Part shown: piece by piece, positions 36,601 to 44,721 of the stretch
Numbering within the stretch: position 1 is the stretch's first letter
Layout of the letters: each line of letters starts with the position of its first letter
NCBI GenBank assembly: GCA_012931725.1
Contig: CM022949.1
Location: forward strand, 13,187,272-13,251,271
Source: Litsea cubeba
Taxonomy: Eukaryota; Streptophyta; Magnoliopsida; Laurales; Lauraceae
Reading direction: 5' to 3'
Length of the DNA: 64,000 nt
The notes under the pieces: model-generated
Database searches by the model: none
What the model was told of the DNA's origin: nothing
Seen by the model: only the letters and a program-made list of their open reading frames with translations
Position numbers and translations under genes: made by a program

Positions 36601-37657
36601 AATGAGCTTCCTTGACGCCTACCGAGGCTATCATCAGATCCCGCTCTACGGGCCCGACGAGGAGAAAACATCGTTCATCACCCCCCGCGGCACTTACTGC
36701 TATAAGGTGATGCCCTTCGGGCTGAAGAACGCGGGGGCGACCTATCAGCGCCTCGTCACAAAGATGTTCCAGGCCCAGCTCGGCCGATCGGTAGAGGTGT
36801 ACATCGACGACATGGTCGTCAAATCTGTGCGCTCCGGCGACCACCTGACGGATCTCGGCCAAGTCTTCGACATCCTTCGCGCCTACAAGCTCAAGCTCAA
36901 CGCTTCCAAGTGCGCCTTCGGCGTAGCCTCTGGCAAGTTTCTCGGCAGCTTGGTGACGCGGAGGGGGATAGAGGCCAATCCGGAACAGATCTCCGCCATC
37001 CAGGGGATCCAGAGTCCCTCCACCACAAAGGAAGTTCAGAAGCTTACAGGAATGGCCGCGGCACTCAATCGCTTTATCAGCCGCTCATCAGATAAGTGCA
37101 GGCCTTTCTTTCAGCTGCTTAGAAAAAATTTGAAATTCCAGTGGACCCCCGAGTGCGACCAGGCATTGGCCGCACTCAAAACTTTTTTGATGTCGCCCCC
37201 ATTACTCTCCACCCCAACTCGGGGGGAGACACTGTATTTATACCTTGCGGTCTCGGATCATGCAGTGAGCTCCGTCCTCGTCAGGGAGGACGAGGGAGTT
37301 CAAAAGCCGATCTATTATACGAGCAAGACCCTGCTCGATGCCGAGACCAGGTACCTCCTGTTGGAGAAGCTTGCGTTGGCTCTTGTCACCGCCTCCCGCA
37401 AGCTCTCCCATTATTTTCAATCCCACACTATTGTGGTGATCACGGAGCACCCACTCCGTTCATTGTTCAAAAAAGCTGACTTTTCAGGGCGCATATCAAA
37501 GTGGGCAGTTGAACTGGGGCAATATGACATACAGTACCGTCCCCGAACTGCGATCAAAGCCCAGATTCTGGCAGACTTCATAGTCGAATTCGTCTCCCCA
37601 ACCCGGTTCCGACCCAGCTCGGCACGGCACTGGGGGGCACAGGGTAAGAGCCAGTAG
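33686..37657 (+). CDS. gag-pol, first part: gag, protease, reverse transcriptase, RNase H (1323 codons)
   Basis: Begins MPPKAKKG shortly after the primer-binding site. Residues 1 to about 600 are gag: a charged Gln/Arg-rich N-terminus, the retrotransposon gag core (residues about 245-400) and a Cys/His cluster CAFHKGNGHRTEEC near residue 515. An aspartic protease motif LVDSGSS lies near residue 660. The reverse transcriptase includes KWRVCVDFTDLNRACPKDSFPLP and the catalytic YIDDMV near residue 1040. The RNase H domain follows (TRYLLLEKLALALV). The frame stops with TAG at 37655-37657 in the linker before the second RNase H. The rest of pol is open in the -1 frame from 37648, so the two frames overlap by 10 bp. 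Confidence 0.95.
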   Translation: MPPKAKKGVESSRAALELPPPPAEVPPQGRSRTIQGTSAGEGRMGSQLFVEIPFQEGVEASLSADETVPPRRDERRHERPRKDKAVAAEGDVAAQDALLQKQEQLVQELQRVQQQLKAAQAASLRPVSEPQGKKKGAPCKAAQPPREDLRHHLDQKRGQIRDEGSSNSRSHHSRDGRTHSHRGPNHPKRKSRVQTPEEDDEQEWFDKRVRLTLQHNLDMQDQKQICGHIDLGGSPFTKEIERTPLPRKFSVPRFVPYDGLSDPSAHLRHFSQKMSIWGNEGPLNCKIFSSSLGDLPLKWFCSLPEQSVSSWKELQLSFLKKFQAYTVVPKKEGDLIALRMKQGETLAKFTHRFWAIYSQIEGAREAIAIYAFQHALIPGSDLRKDLAGDTPESMSELMSRVKRFIAREEDEIRAKDQDGHPEPEQKNSQPRQRGGRPSQKQDSKRDWASSSAKPSSSRSGGNWKPRPPSSASQSVNVVFKEPIYRILAKIKSKPFFKYPPPMKYEPTEGSRSKLHCAFHKGNGHRTEECRTLQWYLEKLAKEGHIPEFIKEGDAGGSEGRVHQSAAPAPDSEDSEKIINVIHLASSAPASSSRGSSQARAEARRASHEKEVMKANLAPASKKARRDRPAISFSDGDLEGVQVPHNDPLLLTMKLRDFTIKRILVDSGSSSEVLYYDCFKRMKLSEADLTEVRAPLLGLSATPVYPKGRITLETQVGGASVSADFLVVDAPSPYNVILGRTWLHKLEAVPSSFHQRLKFVHENEEGEMEVVTVKGDQQQARQCMLAAVPAVKEPERVNLAEFEKGLDEIGRDPEKKSIEDLAEVRLDPADPDRFFLIGAKLSDEERAELSRFLMQNVDVFAWNPSEMPGVDPEVMCHKLNVDPDHKPIVQRARRTGLQQTDAVVEEVDNLLKAGAIREVQYPVWLANTVVVKKKTGKWRVCVDFTDLNRACPKDSFPLPKIDQLIDATAGHDRMSFLDAYRGYHQIPLYGPDEEKTSFITPRGTYCYKVMPFGLKNAGATYQRLVTKMFQAQLGRSVEVYIDDMVVKSVRSGDHLTDLGQVFDILRAYKLKLNASKCAFGVASGKFLGSLVTRRGIEANPEQISAIQGIQSPSTTKEVQKLTGMAAALNRFISRSSDKCRPFFQLLRKNLKFQWTPECDQALAALKTFLMSPPLLSTPTRGETLYLYLAVSDHAVSSVLVREDEGVQKPIYYTSKTLLDAETRYLLLEKLALALVTASRKLSHYFQSHTIVVITEHPLRSLFKKADFSGRISKWAVELGQYDIQYRPRTAIKAQILADFIVEFVSPTRFRPSSARHWGAQGKSQ

Positions 37658-39411
37658 AAACAGAAGCCCAGCAGTCTCCCACCTCAGCATGGAAGATCTT
37701 TGTCGACGGGTCGTCCACCTCCAAGAGAGCTGGCGCCGGCATAGTTCTCCAATCGCCAGAGGGACTGGTCGTAGAGCAAGCTTTCACCCTCGACTTCAAA
37801 GCGACGAACAATGAGGCAGAGTACGAAGCACTGATTGCAGGGTTGAATAGCGCCCGAATCCTCGGAGCCCAGTACCTGGAGATCTTCAGCGACTCTCAAC
37901 TGGTAACTAGCCAGCTCGCTGGAGACTACCAGGCCAGGGACGACAGGATGGCGGCCTACTTAGCCCTGGCGAAAAAGCTACTCTCCCAATTCCAGAAAGC
38001 CGAGGTCAGGCAAATATCCCGAGATACCAACACGCATGCAGATGCGCTCGCAAACCTGGCCTCCGCCGTCGAAGCAGGAAAGAAGAGGACCATCGAGGTC
38101 GGGTCAGTCTCAAGGTCAAGTCTAGAGCTCCATTCATCTCGGCTTGTCCTCTGTGCTGACCTCGGCCCCAGCTGGATGGATCCAATTGTCGCCTACTTGA
38201 AGGACGACCAGCTCCCCGAGGACAAGACTGAGGCCCACAAGATCAGGCTCAAGGCAGCCCGGTTTTGGCTCTCTCCAGAAGGCAAACTCTACAGGAAGTC
38301 CTTCATAGGTCTATACCTCCAATGCGTCCACCCAACCAAGGTGGACGACTTCCTGTATGAGATCCACGAAGGAATCTGCGGCAGCCATATAGGAGGCCGG
38401 TCATTGGCCTATAGAGCAATCAGCCAGGGTTACTGGTGGCCCTACATGCAGAAGGACGCCCAGGTCTACGCCAGAAAATGCGAGAAATGCCAGAAGTTCT
38501 CCAGCAGTCTCCATCAGCCAGCGCAGGATCTGAGTCCCCTCTCCAGTCCTTGGCCCTTCGCTCAGTGGGGCCTGGACATCGTGGGACCTCTTCACCGAGC
38601 TCCAGGGAACAAAAGATGGCTGATAGTGGCTACGGACTACTTCACAAAGTGGATAGAGGCTGAACCGTTGTCTTCCATCACGGACAGGGATTCGAGGAAC
38701 TTCGTCTGGAAAAACATCCTCACGAGGTTCGGCATCCCCCGGACCCTGATCTCAGATAACGGGACTCAGTTCGATTCCAAATCCTTCAGAGATTTCTGCC
38801 AAGAGCACGGCATCAGAAACCATTACTCCACCCCGGCATATCCACAGAGTAATGGCCAGGCAGAAATCTCAAACAAAGTGATCCTGGACGGCCTGAAGAA
38901 GCGACTGGACAAGGCAAAGGGCAGATGGACAGAAGAGCTTCCGAGCGTGCTGTGGGCGTACAGGACAACTCCAAGGCGGTCCACCTCGGCGACACCATTC
39001 TCTCTGGCCTACGGGATGGAGGCGGTCATTCCCTTGGAAATCGGCCTTCCTACCCTGAGGACAGAGCTGGTCGACCAAGGCCGGAATGAGACGAACCTGG
39101 CAATGGAGCTGGAGCTAGCGGACGAACGACGGGAAGCAGCAGCCCTGAGACTAACCGACTATCAGCAGCGGTTAGCCAGGGCATACAATCAAAATGTCAA
39201 GGAAAGAAGGTTCGCCACGGGAGAGCTCGTTCTAAAGAAGACCCTGCCAGCTGACAGAGAACCAAACGAGGGGAAGCTTGCCCCGAACTGGCACGGCCCG
39301 TTCAGAGTAGTTTCACTGGCAGGAAAATCAGCCTACAAGCTCGAAGACTTGGATGGCAGGCCATTGCCGAGACCGTGGAATGCATCCCACTTGAAGAAAT
39401 TCTATTTCTAA
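37648..39411 (+). CDS. pol, second part: archaeal-type RNase H and integrase, in a different frame from gag-pol
   Basis: Open from just after a TAA at 37645-37647 to the TAA at 39409-39411. It holds a second RNase H (VDGSSTSKRAGAG, NNEAEYEALIAGL, FSDSQLV, then NTHADALANLAS), typical of Tat elements. The integrase shows the zinc-binding set (H...H in the HEGICGSHIGG region, then CEKCQKF), core acidic residues in GLDIVGPL, LISDNGTQFD and QSNGQAEISNK, and a C-terminal region ending WNASHLKKFYF. There is no natural Met near its beginning, so it needs to be translated as one polyprotein with the first part. A one-base change near 37590-37657 separates them; no classical slippery heptamer is visible. 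Confidence 0.93.
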   Translation, partial: EPVETEAQQSPTSAWKIFVDGSSTSKRAGAGIVLQSPEGLVVEQAFTLDFKATNNEAEYEALIAGLNSARILGAQYLEIFSDSQLVTSQLAGDYQARDDRMAAYLALAKKLLSQFQKAEVRQISRDTNTHADALANLASAVEAGKKRTIEVGSVSRSSLELHSSRLVLCADLGPSWMDPIVAYLKDDQLPEDKTEAHKIRLKAARFWLSPEGKLYRKSFIGLYLQCVHPTKVDDFLYEIHEGICGSHIGGRSLAYRAISQGYWWPYMQKDAQVYARKCEKCQKFSSSLHQPAQDLSPLSSPWPFAQWGLDIVGPLHRAPGNKRWLIVATDYFTKWIEAEPLSSITDRDSRNFVWKNILTRFGIPRTLISDNGTQFDSKSFRDFCQEHGIRNHYSTPAYPQSNGQAEISNKVILDGLKKRLDKAKGRWTEELPSVLWAYRTTPRRSTSATPFSLAYGMEAVIPLEIGLPTLRTELVDQGRNETNLAMELELADERREAAALRLTDYQQRLARAYNQNVKERRFATGELVLKKTLPADREPNEGKLAPNWHGPFRVVSLAGKSAYKLEDLDGRPLPRPWNASHLKKFYF

Positions 39412-39486
39412 AGATGTAATGAACTTCAGAATCAATAAAAGCAGCTTTTGCCTTGTCGTCAATCTCTGGTCGACTCCGGCAACAAA

Positions 39487-39832
39487 GGCTCCACGCCTTG
39501 GAAACGGCTTCGAGTTCCTACACTCAGCCTTTCCTAAAATTCCGTGTCTTGGACACACAGGCTCCATGCCTTGGAAACGGCTTCGAGTTCCTACACTCAG
39601 CCTTTCCTAAAATTCCGTGTCTTGGACACACAGGCTCTACGCCTTGGAAACGGCTTCGAGTTCCTACACTCAGCCTTTCCTAAAATTCCGTGTCTTGGAC
39701 ACACAGGCTCCACGCCTTGAAAACGGCCTCGAGTTCTTACACTCAACCTTTCCTAAAATTCCGTGTCTTGGACACTCAGGCTCTACGCCTTGGAAAAGGC
39801 CTGCAGTTCCTACACTCAGCCTTTCCTAAAGT
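39487..39832 (+). repeat. 73-bp tandem repeat array, about 4.7 copies
   Basis: Units start GGCTCCACGCCTTGG or variants at 39487, 39560, 39633, 39706 and 39779, an exact 73-bp period with a few substitutions per unit, the last unit incomplete. The array sits right after the integrase stop in the 3' non-coding region, where Tat elements commonly carry such arrays. Confidence 0.95.
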
Positions 39833-41130
39833 CTGGGTTCATAAACCCCTCAAGGCAGTCCGGCCAAGGACAGTTTCCTGAAGTCCGGGTTCATACACCC
39901 ATCAGAAGGCCATTGCCGAACTGACTTTCGCCGAGCCGAGGCCAACGGAATGGGACCATCTCGGCACAATGCATCTCAACTCGGCCAAAGCCAGCCCTTT
40001 CGGCCGAGGTCAGTGCCAGCATCCAAACACAAAAATCCAAGCATCCCAGAACAGCGCAAAGAGATGAGAAAAAGAATTCGAAAGCACTGTACACAGCTTG
40101 GGTAATCAGAAAATTCCCTTGCATTCATTGCAAACTGCTTCGTTACAAGGAATACATAACAGAAAGCAAAGTACAGAAAGGAGGATCACAATCCTCTAAA
40201 AACAGAAAATGGATAAAGGCTAGGAGACTCTGATCTTCACCGACTCTTCAGGCAGAAGGCTCGAGGACGCCGGATCGCCACCTGGAGGTTCTGAGCGATC
40301 CTGGACCTCACGGGGCTCTACAACACCCTCGGCGGCCAGTGGGGCCAGCCAAGCTTGAAGAAACCTCCCGGACCAGCGGGGCCTCAACCCGCCTGCCATA
40401 CGACGGGCGCACTGGTCCGTGTGGGACGAGAATGCACCGCCGTCCCCTTGCAGCGCACCCTCACTCTGTCTGGCCAAGGGCCGACGGCCATCGACCCGCG
40501 TTCAGAGGGCGCGTGGGCCACGGGGAGTTCTTTCAGAGAGCGCGCAGACCACGACAGCCTTCCCCCCTCGGGGGCAGCCGTCCAACGGCGCAGAGTTTTC
40601 CCCCGGATCAAGTAATTTCAGGCACCTCCCAGACATGGTTCCTACAACTATGTTCCTTCCTTCTCCCATGGCGAGCCTGCTCCCCCTACTTATAGGATGG
40701 AAGAAGGCTCAGTCTCCAAGAGGAGTCATGGGGCGAAGTCTCCCACGCGTTGTTGGGAAGACGCGACTGTCAATCAGTGAACCCTATGGCGCCACGTGGA
40801 GACACCCGTCAGACTCCCTCGTCAGCCGCGCCACCATGTTTATTGCTATTCAAGATCGCCCCAGATACGGAGGATCAGCGCGAATACCAATGAAGATCAC
40901 CTAAGATACGGAGGATCGGCGCGAATACCAAAGAAGATCACCTAAGGGAGCACTCTACCGAACTCAAGCAATCGAAGAACCAAGCCCAAAAGAGACAAAA
41001 ACACGTATTTCAAGAAACCTTCATTTGTATTAAAATCTCACTCATTACAGTGTTCAGCAAATACAAATTGAAGAAAGTTACAGAGCATAAAGCAAAAGAG
41101 CAAAAATCCCGAGGTCCCGAAATCCCGAGG
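39833..41130. other. 3' internal region of the Tat element, no supported sense gene
   Basis: This lies between the tandem array and the 3' end of the antisense gene. Several overlapping frames occur on both strands (for example 40339-40904) without recognisable domains. A block of about 43 bp (GATACGGAGGATCRGCGCGA...) is duplicated at 40864-40947. AATAAA on the minus strand near 40840 could serve as a poly-A signal for the antisense transcript. Confidence 0.55.
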
Positions 41131-43192
41131 TCAAGACCGGGCAGTTGCACGGGCTGCGGCGTCAGAGGCTTCGCCGGATGGACGGGCAGAGGTCGGCACC
41201 GGAAGCGTGTACGGAGGAGGCTCCCGAAAGGAGGGGTGGCCCTCCGAGATCCCGACCTCCTTCAGGCCGGCAAGCCACCCTTTCGCCCAGGCCTTGTCCC
41301 TCACCACAAGAACCCTTTCCTTGTAGTGGGCGGTGACTTGCACTTTGGCATCCTCGAACGCAACATCGCATTCGGACTCGAGCTTCGCCTCAGCTTCATC
41401 TGCCCTCTTGGACTCGGATTCGAGCTTTGCCTCGGCTTCATCCGCCCTCTTGGCCTCGGCTTGAAGCAGGGCCGCGTAATCGTCTCCCATCTTCGAAACG
41501 GAGACCTCGAGCTCGGCCGACCTAGTCCTCTCCGCCTCGGCTTCTTCCCTTGCCTGCTCGAGCTTCGCCGCGTATTCCTCTTCTACCCTGGCCAACTTCT
41601 GGCTCACAGCGTCCAGGGATTCCTGCAGGCCGTTCTTCTCCACGGTCAGCTCGGCAGCGTCCATGCTGTACCTGTAGATCCGGTCAGCAACGGCCATGGA
41701 CTTTTGTGCCGCCTGTCAAGGAAATGAGGTGTACATGTTAAATCCAAAGAGCGTCAGATGCTAAATCACTGGTTCGACGAAGGGAAATGAAGATTTACCG
41801 CGAAGTTGGACTGCAGCATCGACAGGATCAGCTTCTGATCGCTGTACTTGTCCAGCCGCTCCATGTCCCGGGGAAGGGCGCAGGCTCGCCCTAGGGCCTC
41901 CAGGACCTGGGGATCGATCTTTTGAAGAACGCAATCCTCCATCGTCATCGGCCTCCCCGGCCCAAGCATGAAGCTCGGCTCCCATAATGGCGGCCCCTGG
42001 GGCAACGAGGCAGTAGCCGAACTGGGGCCCGCATCGGTCCTCGGCATCTTCGACGGCCGAGACTCCTCCTGCTCGACCTCGGCTGGGGGCGAGCGTACCC
42101 CTGGATCAGCAGGGCTAGGGGGCGCAGGAACCTCCGCCACCTCTGCAGGGGAAGCTACCCGAGCCCTCGGAGATGGATGCTCCGGGAAAGTCACCGGCTC
42201 CTGGGGGGCTCGGGCGTCCTCCGCTCCAAGCGCCAAAGCCTCGAGGTCCTCGAACGACAAACGCCTGGTGTGCCTCATCTCGGAGTCTGGCGAGGGAAAT
42301 CTCGATCCCGATATGGAAGCTAGGATTCCAGACGCTACCCTAACGTCAGACGACGCCCGCGAGGGCTCTGCAACCTCCGGAACGGCCTGCTCCTGACCGA
42401 CCTCGGATCCGGCGCCTTCACTCTGAATCGGCTCTACGGTCCCCCTCAAATATCCACGGTACTTTGGCCGATACCCCAGCAGCGACCAAGCCGCCCTGCC
42501 GTCGTGACCACTGTACCGCTTCACCAGACGGAGCCAGGCGTCGTTCCTCTTCCAAATGTATCTGGCAGCCTGTTTCCTCTCCTTCGAAGCTGCAACAATC
42601 AGAAGCATAAGCACGGCAGAACAAAAAGAAACTTATGAAAAAAGAAAAGAAACGAAAGGCGTTTACTTGGAATGGTACCGAAGTGGCGAGGGACCTGGTA
42701 GCCTCTATCGGTGTCGGCCTCCCCAAACTCCCAGTTCCCTGAGACGTATAGAAGATCGTCTCCAGCATACTTGCTCGAATCCTCCAAGTATCGGACGAAG
42801 CCGTCCCGGCCTGGCTTAGCCCGGAGATAATAAGACTCTCCGGACCTGCATATGTCATAGACGTCCTCAAGGTCGAAGACGCCGAAGTCGGTGCCCAGGA
42901 CCTCATTCAGCTTGACCGTGCCCATCACGATCTTGAAGGCATTCGGCAGCAGTTGGCAGGGGCAGAGACGCCACTGACTAAGGCACCTCCTGAGAAGTGG
43001 GTTGAAGGGGGAATCGGACCCACCTTCTATCACAGCCACCAGTGGAAAAGGCATCCAGCCTCCCGAAAAGTCACGAGGGTTGTACCCAAGGGGTTCAGCA
43101 CCCCTGACTCGGACATCAGCAGGGATCCTAAAGGCTGACCTGAAGCCCTCGATCGCTGCCTCGCCCTCTAACCAGTGGCTATAAATCCCCAT
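41131..43192 (-). CDS. Antisense three-exon gene inside the Tat element, 632-residue protein
   Basis: Exons on the minus strand: 43192-42667, 42589-41799 and 41712-41131 (526, 791 and 582 bp; 633 codons with stop). Both introns are short (77 and 86 bp) with GTAAAC...GCAG and GTAAAT...ACAG borders, and the phases join without a break. The N-terminal part (MGIYSHWLEGEAAIEGFRSA, GGWMPFPLVAV, then LLYVSGNWEF near residue 150) resembles the plant gypsy-type Transposase_28 family. I name this from pattern memory, without a search. The middle is acidic and Pro/Ser-rich, possibly disordered. The C-terminal 190 residues are a Glu/Ala/Lys-rich coiled coil with a repeated block RADEAEAKLES. Function is unknown. 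Antisense frames downstream of integrase are known in Tat elements such as Grande. The gene is intact although the sense gag-pol is not. Confidence 0.82.
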
Positions 43193-43194
43193 TC

Positions 43195-43383
43195 CTATCC
43201 CAATCTAAAAACAGAGGAACCCGCGGAAGAAGAAACAAGGCAGAAGGAACTTACGGAAGCAGAACGAAGACGCTGGACAGCGAAGAGACTCAACCTCAGC
43301 AACGCACCACTTCTCGGATGAAGCTCCCTCACAGTAGCCTTCCCTCTTCTGACGCTCGCCTCTGATTCAGAATCGCAAAACAA
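43195..43383 (-). other. Upstream ORF (62 codons) in the antisense transcript leader
   Basis: A frame starting MFCDSESEAS ends two bases before the ATG of the antisense gene at 43192. It would lie in the leader if transcription starts near 43380. No recognisable domain; it may limit translation of the main frame or be chance. Confidence 0.35.
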
Positions 43384-43408
43384 AGGATAGAGCGGACCTC
43401 AACTGCCC

Positions 43409-43417
43409 TATATATAG
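43409..43417 (-). promoter_or_regulatory. TATA box of the antisense gene
   Basis: The minus strand reads GCTATATATAGGG, about 220 bp upstream of the antisense ATG. No other gene uses it. It supports an independent antisense promoter between the 3' LTR and the antisense gene. Confidence 0.65.
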
Positions 43418-43769
43418 CAGAGAGGCCCCCCTTTGCAGAAACCCTAATCGGGCGTGCCAAGGGGCGCCCCCCTGGGATTTCGCGCGAATCATTTCAAAAA
43501 TTTATTACGCCTCCCTGAAGCGGCGCGCAAATCATTTCAAAAATTGATTGCGCCCCTGACGAGACGGCGCGTACGACCTCGAAGAGACAGATAACTAGCC
43601 AGATGATGACGCGTGGAGCCGTCAACCTGTCTTCAGCCTTAAATAGAGGACGCCATTTATCCACCTCGAACATCCAAAGCGACAACGAATCAGGGCCGAA
43701 AGAGGCTCTCCCCCTGATAGACCCGGCACATAGCTCCCGACCTCACGGCATTGACGTTCTACGCGAGCT

Positions 43770-43787
43770 CGGAAGCTAGGGGGCAAT
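43770..43787 (+). promoter_or_regulatory. Polypurine tract region for plus-strand priming
   Basis: GGAAGCTAGGGGGCAAT lies directly before the 3' LTR, the required place for the polypurine tract. The purine stretch is short (AGGGGG). Confidence 0.6.
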
Positions 43788-44716
43788 TGTGTGGGGAGAT
43801 TTCCAGAGCTACAGGATTAAGCTAATCACAGCCGTTAGATGGGGTTAAGCATTCTCACGTGCCATCCGCGTGCCATCTACGTGGCACCGATCTCATCCCG
43901 GCTACCAGGACAGAGGCCTTGGCCGACATCAAGCATCTCCGGGCAACAAGTGTCGAATTGGCCCACCTCGGGCGTCATCTCGGCAAGGAGTCCACCTCGG
44001 CTGGGCCACCTCAGTGCCATCTCGGCAGAAGACTCTACCTCGGCTGAAGAAGCCAGGACAGTAGACGAAGCAAGAAAGAACCTTCACTTGCGCCACGTCA
44101 TCAGGCACGTGGAGAGATAGGGTCACGATCTAGTGGGACAGACACGACATCCAGCCGCCCACTATCTTCACCAGATCGCCACATGGCAGCATCCAGCGGC
44201 TGAGGCCACATCAGGGCAAGGCCCGAGGGCAGATCCGCTGGTACTCCTACCGCCAAAGGCGCCCAGCACAATCTGGCCCAACAAGACACGCATTTAATGC
44301 AATGTGGGCTGACCCGACTAGCATTAAATGCTGAGTGGGCCGGATTAGACTGCATTTATTACTTTGTGGGCTGATCATGACTTCCCAGTCAAATCATAGG
44401 ACCCACACCAAAATATCCTCTGAAGGATACGATCCAAACCCCTATAAATAGAAGACCATGCAACATGCAAGGTACACATAATCTCATTCACAGAGCCCTT
44501 ACTCTGTCTCTCTTCTCCCTCTCCTCCCATTATTCCAGTTTCCACACTGACTTTGGCATCGGAGAGCCTTGCGCCGCCCAGGCCAGGGTCCTCTGACCGT
44601 TTGCTACTCCCTTTCAGGCTTCCGGACGGCGTCCAGACGTTCCCAGCACCATCATCTTCTCGGATAAGTCCTATAAGGCTCCCTCTTATTGTGGGTCATA
44701 ATTTTCTGCACCTACA
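43788..44716 (+). repeat. 3' LTR (929 bp)
   Basis: Same length as the 5' LTR and different at one base (T at 43953 against C at 32831). Followed by the TSD ATCAT. Confidence 0.97.
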
Positions 44717-44721
44717 ATCAT

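Larger units (their letters stand above)
32666..44716 (+). mobile_element. Full-length Ty3/Gypsy LTR retrotransposon, Tat type, 12,051 bp, TSD ATCAT
   Basis: It is flanked by ATCAT at 32661-32665 and 44717-44721. Order: 5' LTR, primer-binding site, gag-pol with protease, reverse transcriptase, RNase H, a second archaeal-type RNase H, integrase, then a 4.4-kb 3' region with a 73-bp tandem array and an antisense spliced gene, polypurine tract, 3' LTR. The dual RNase H, a long 3' region with tandem repeats, and an antisense reading frame are known traits of the plant Tat lineage. The two LTRs differ at one of 929 positions (C at 32831, T at 43953), so insertion was recent. Base composition is distinctly more GC-rich than the AT-rich surroundings. 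Confidence 0.97.

Noticed and set aside
33699..37690. Long minus-strand frames opposite gag-pol (up to 234 codons)
   Set aside because: They mirror GC-rich coding sequence and lack any domain; shadows of gag-pol.
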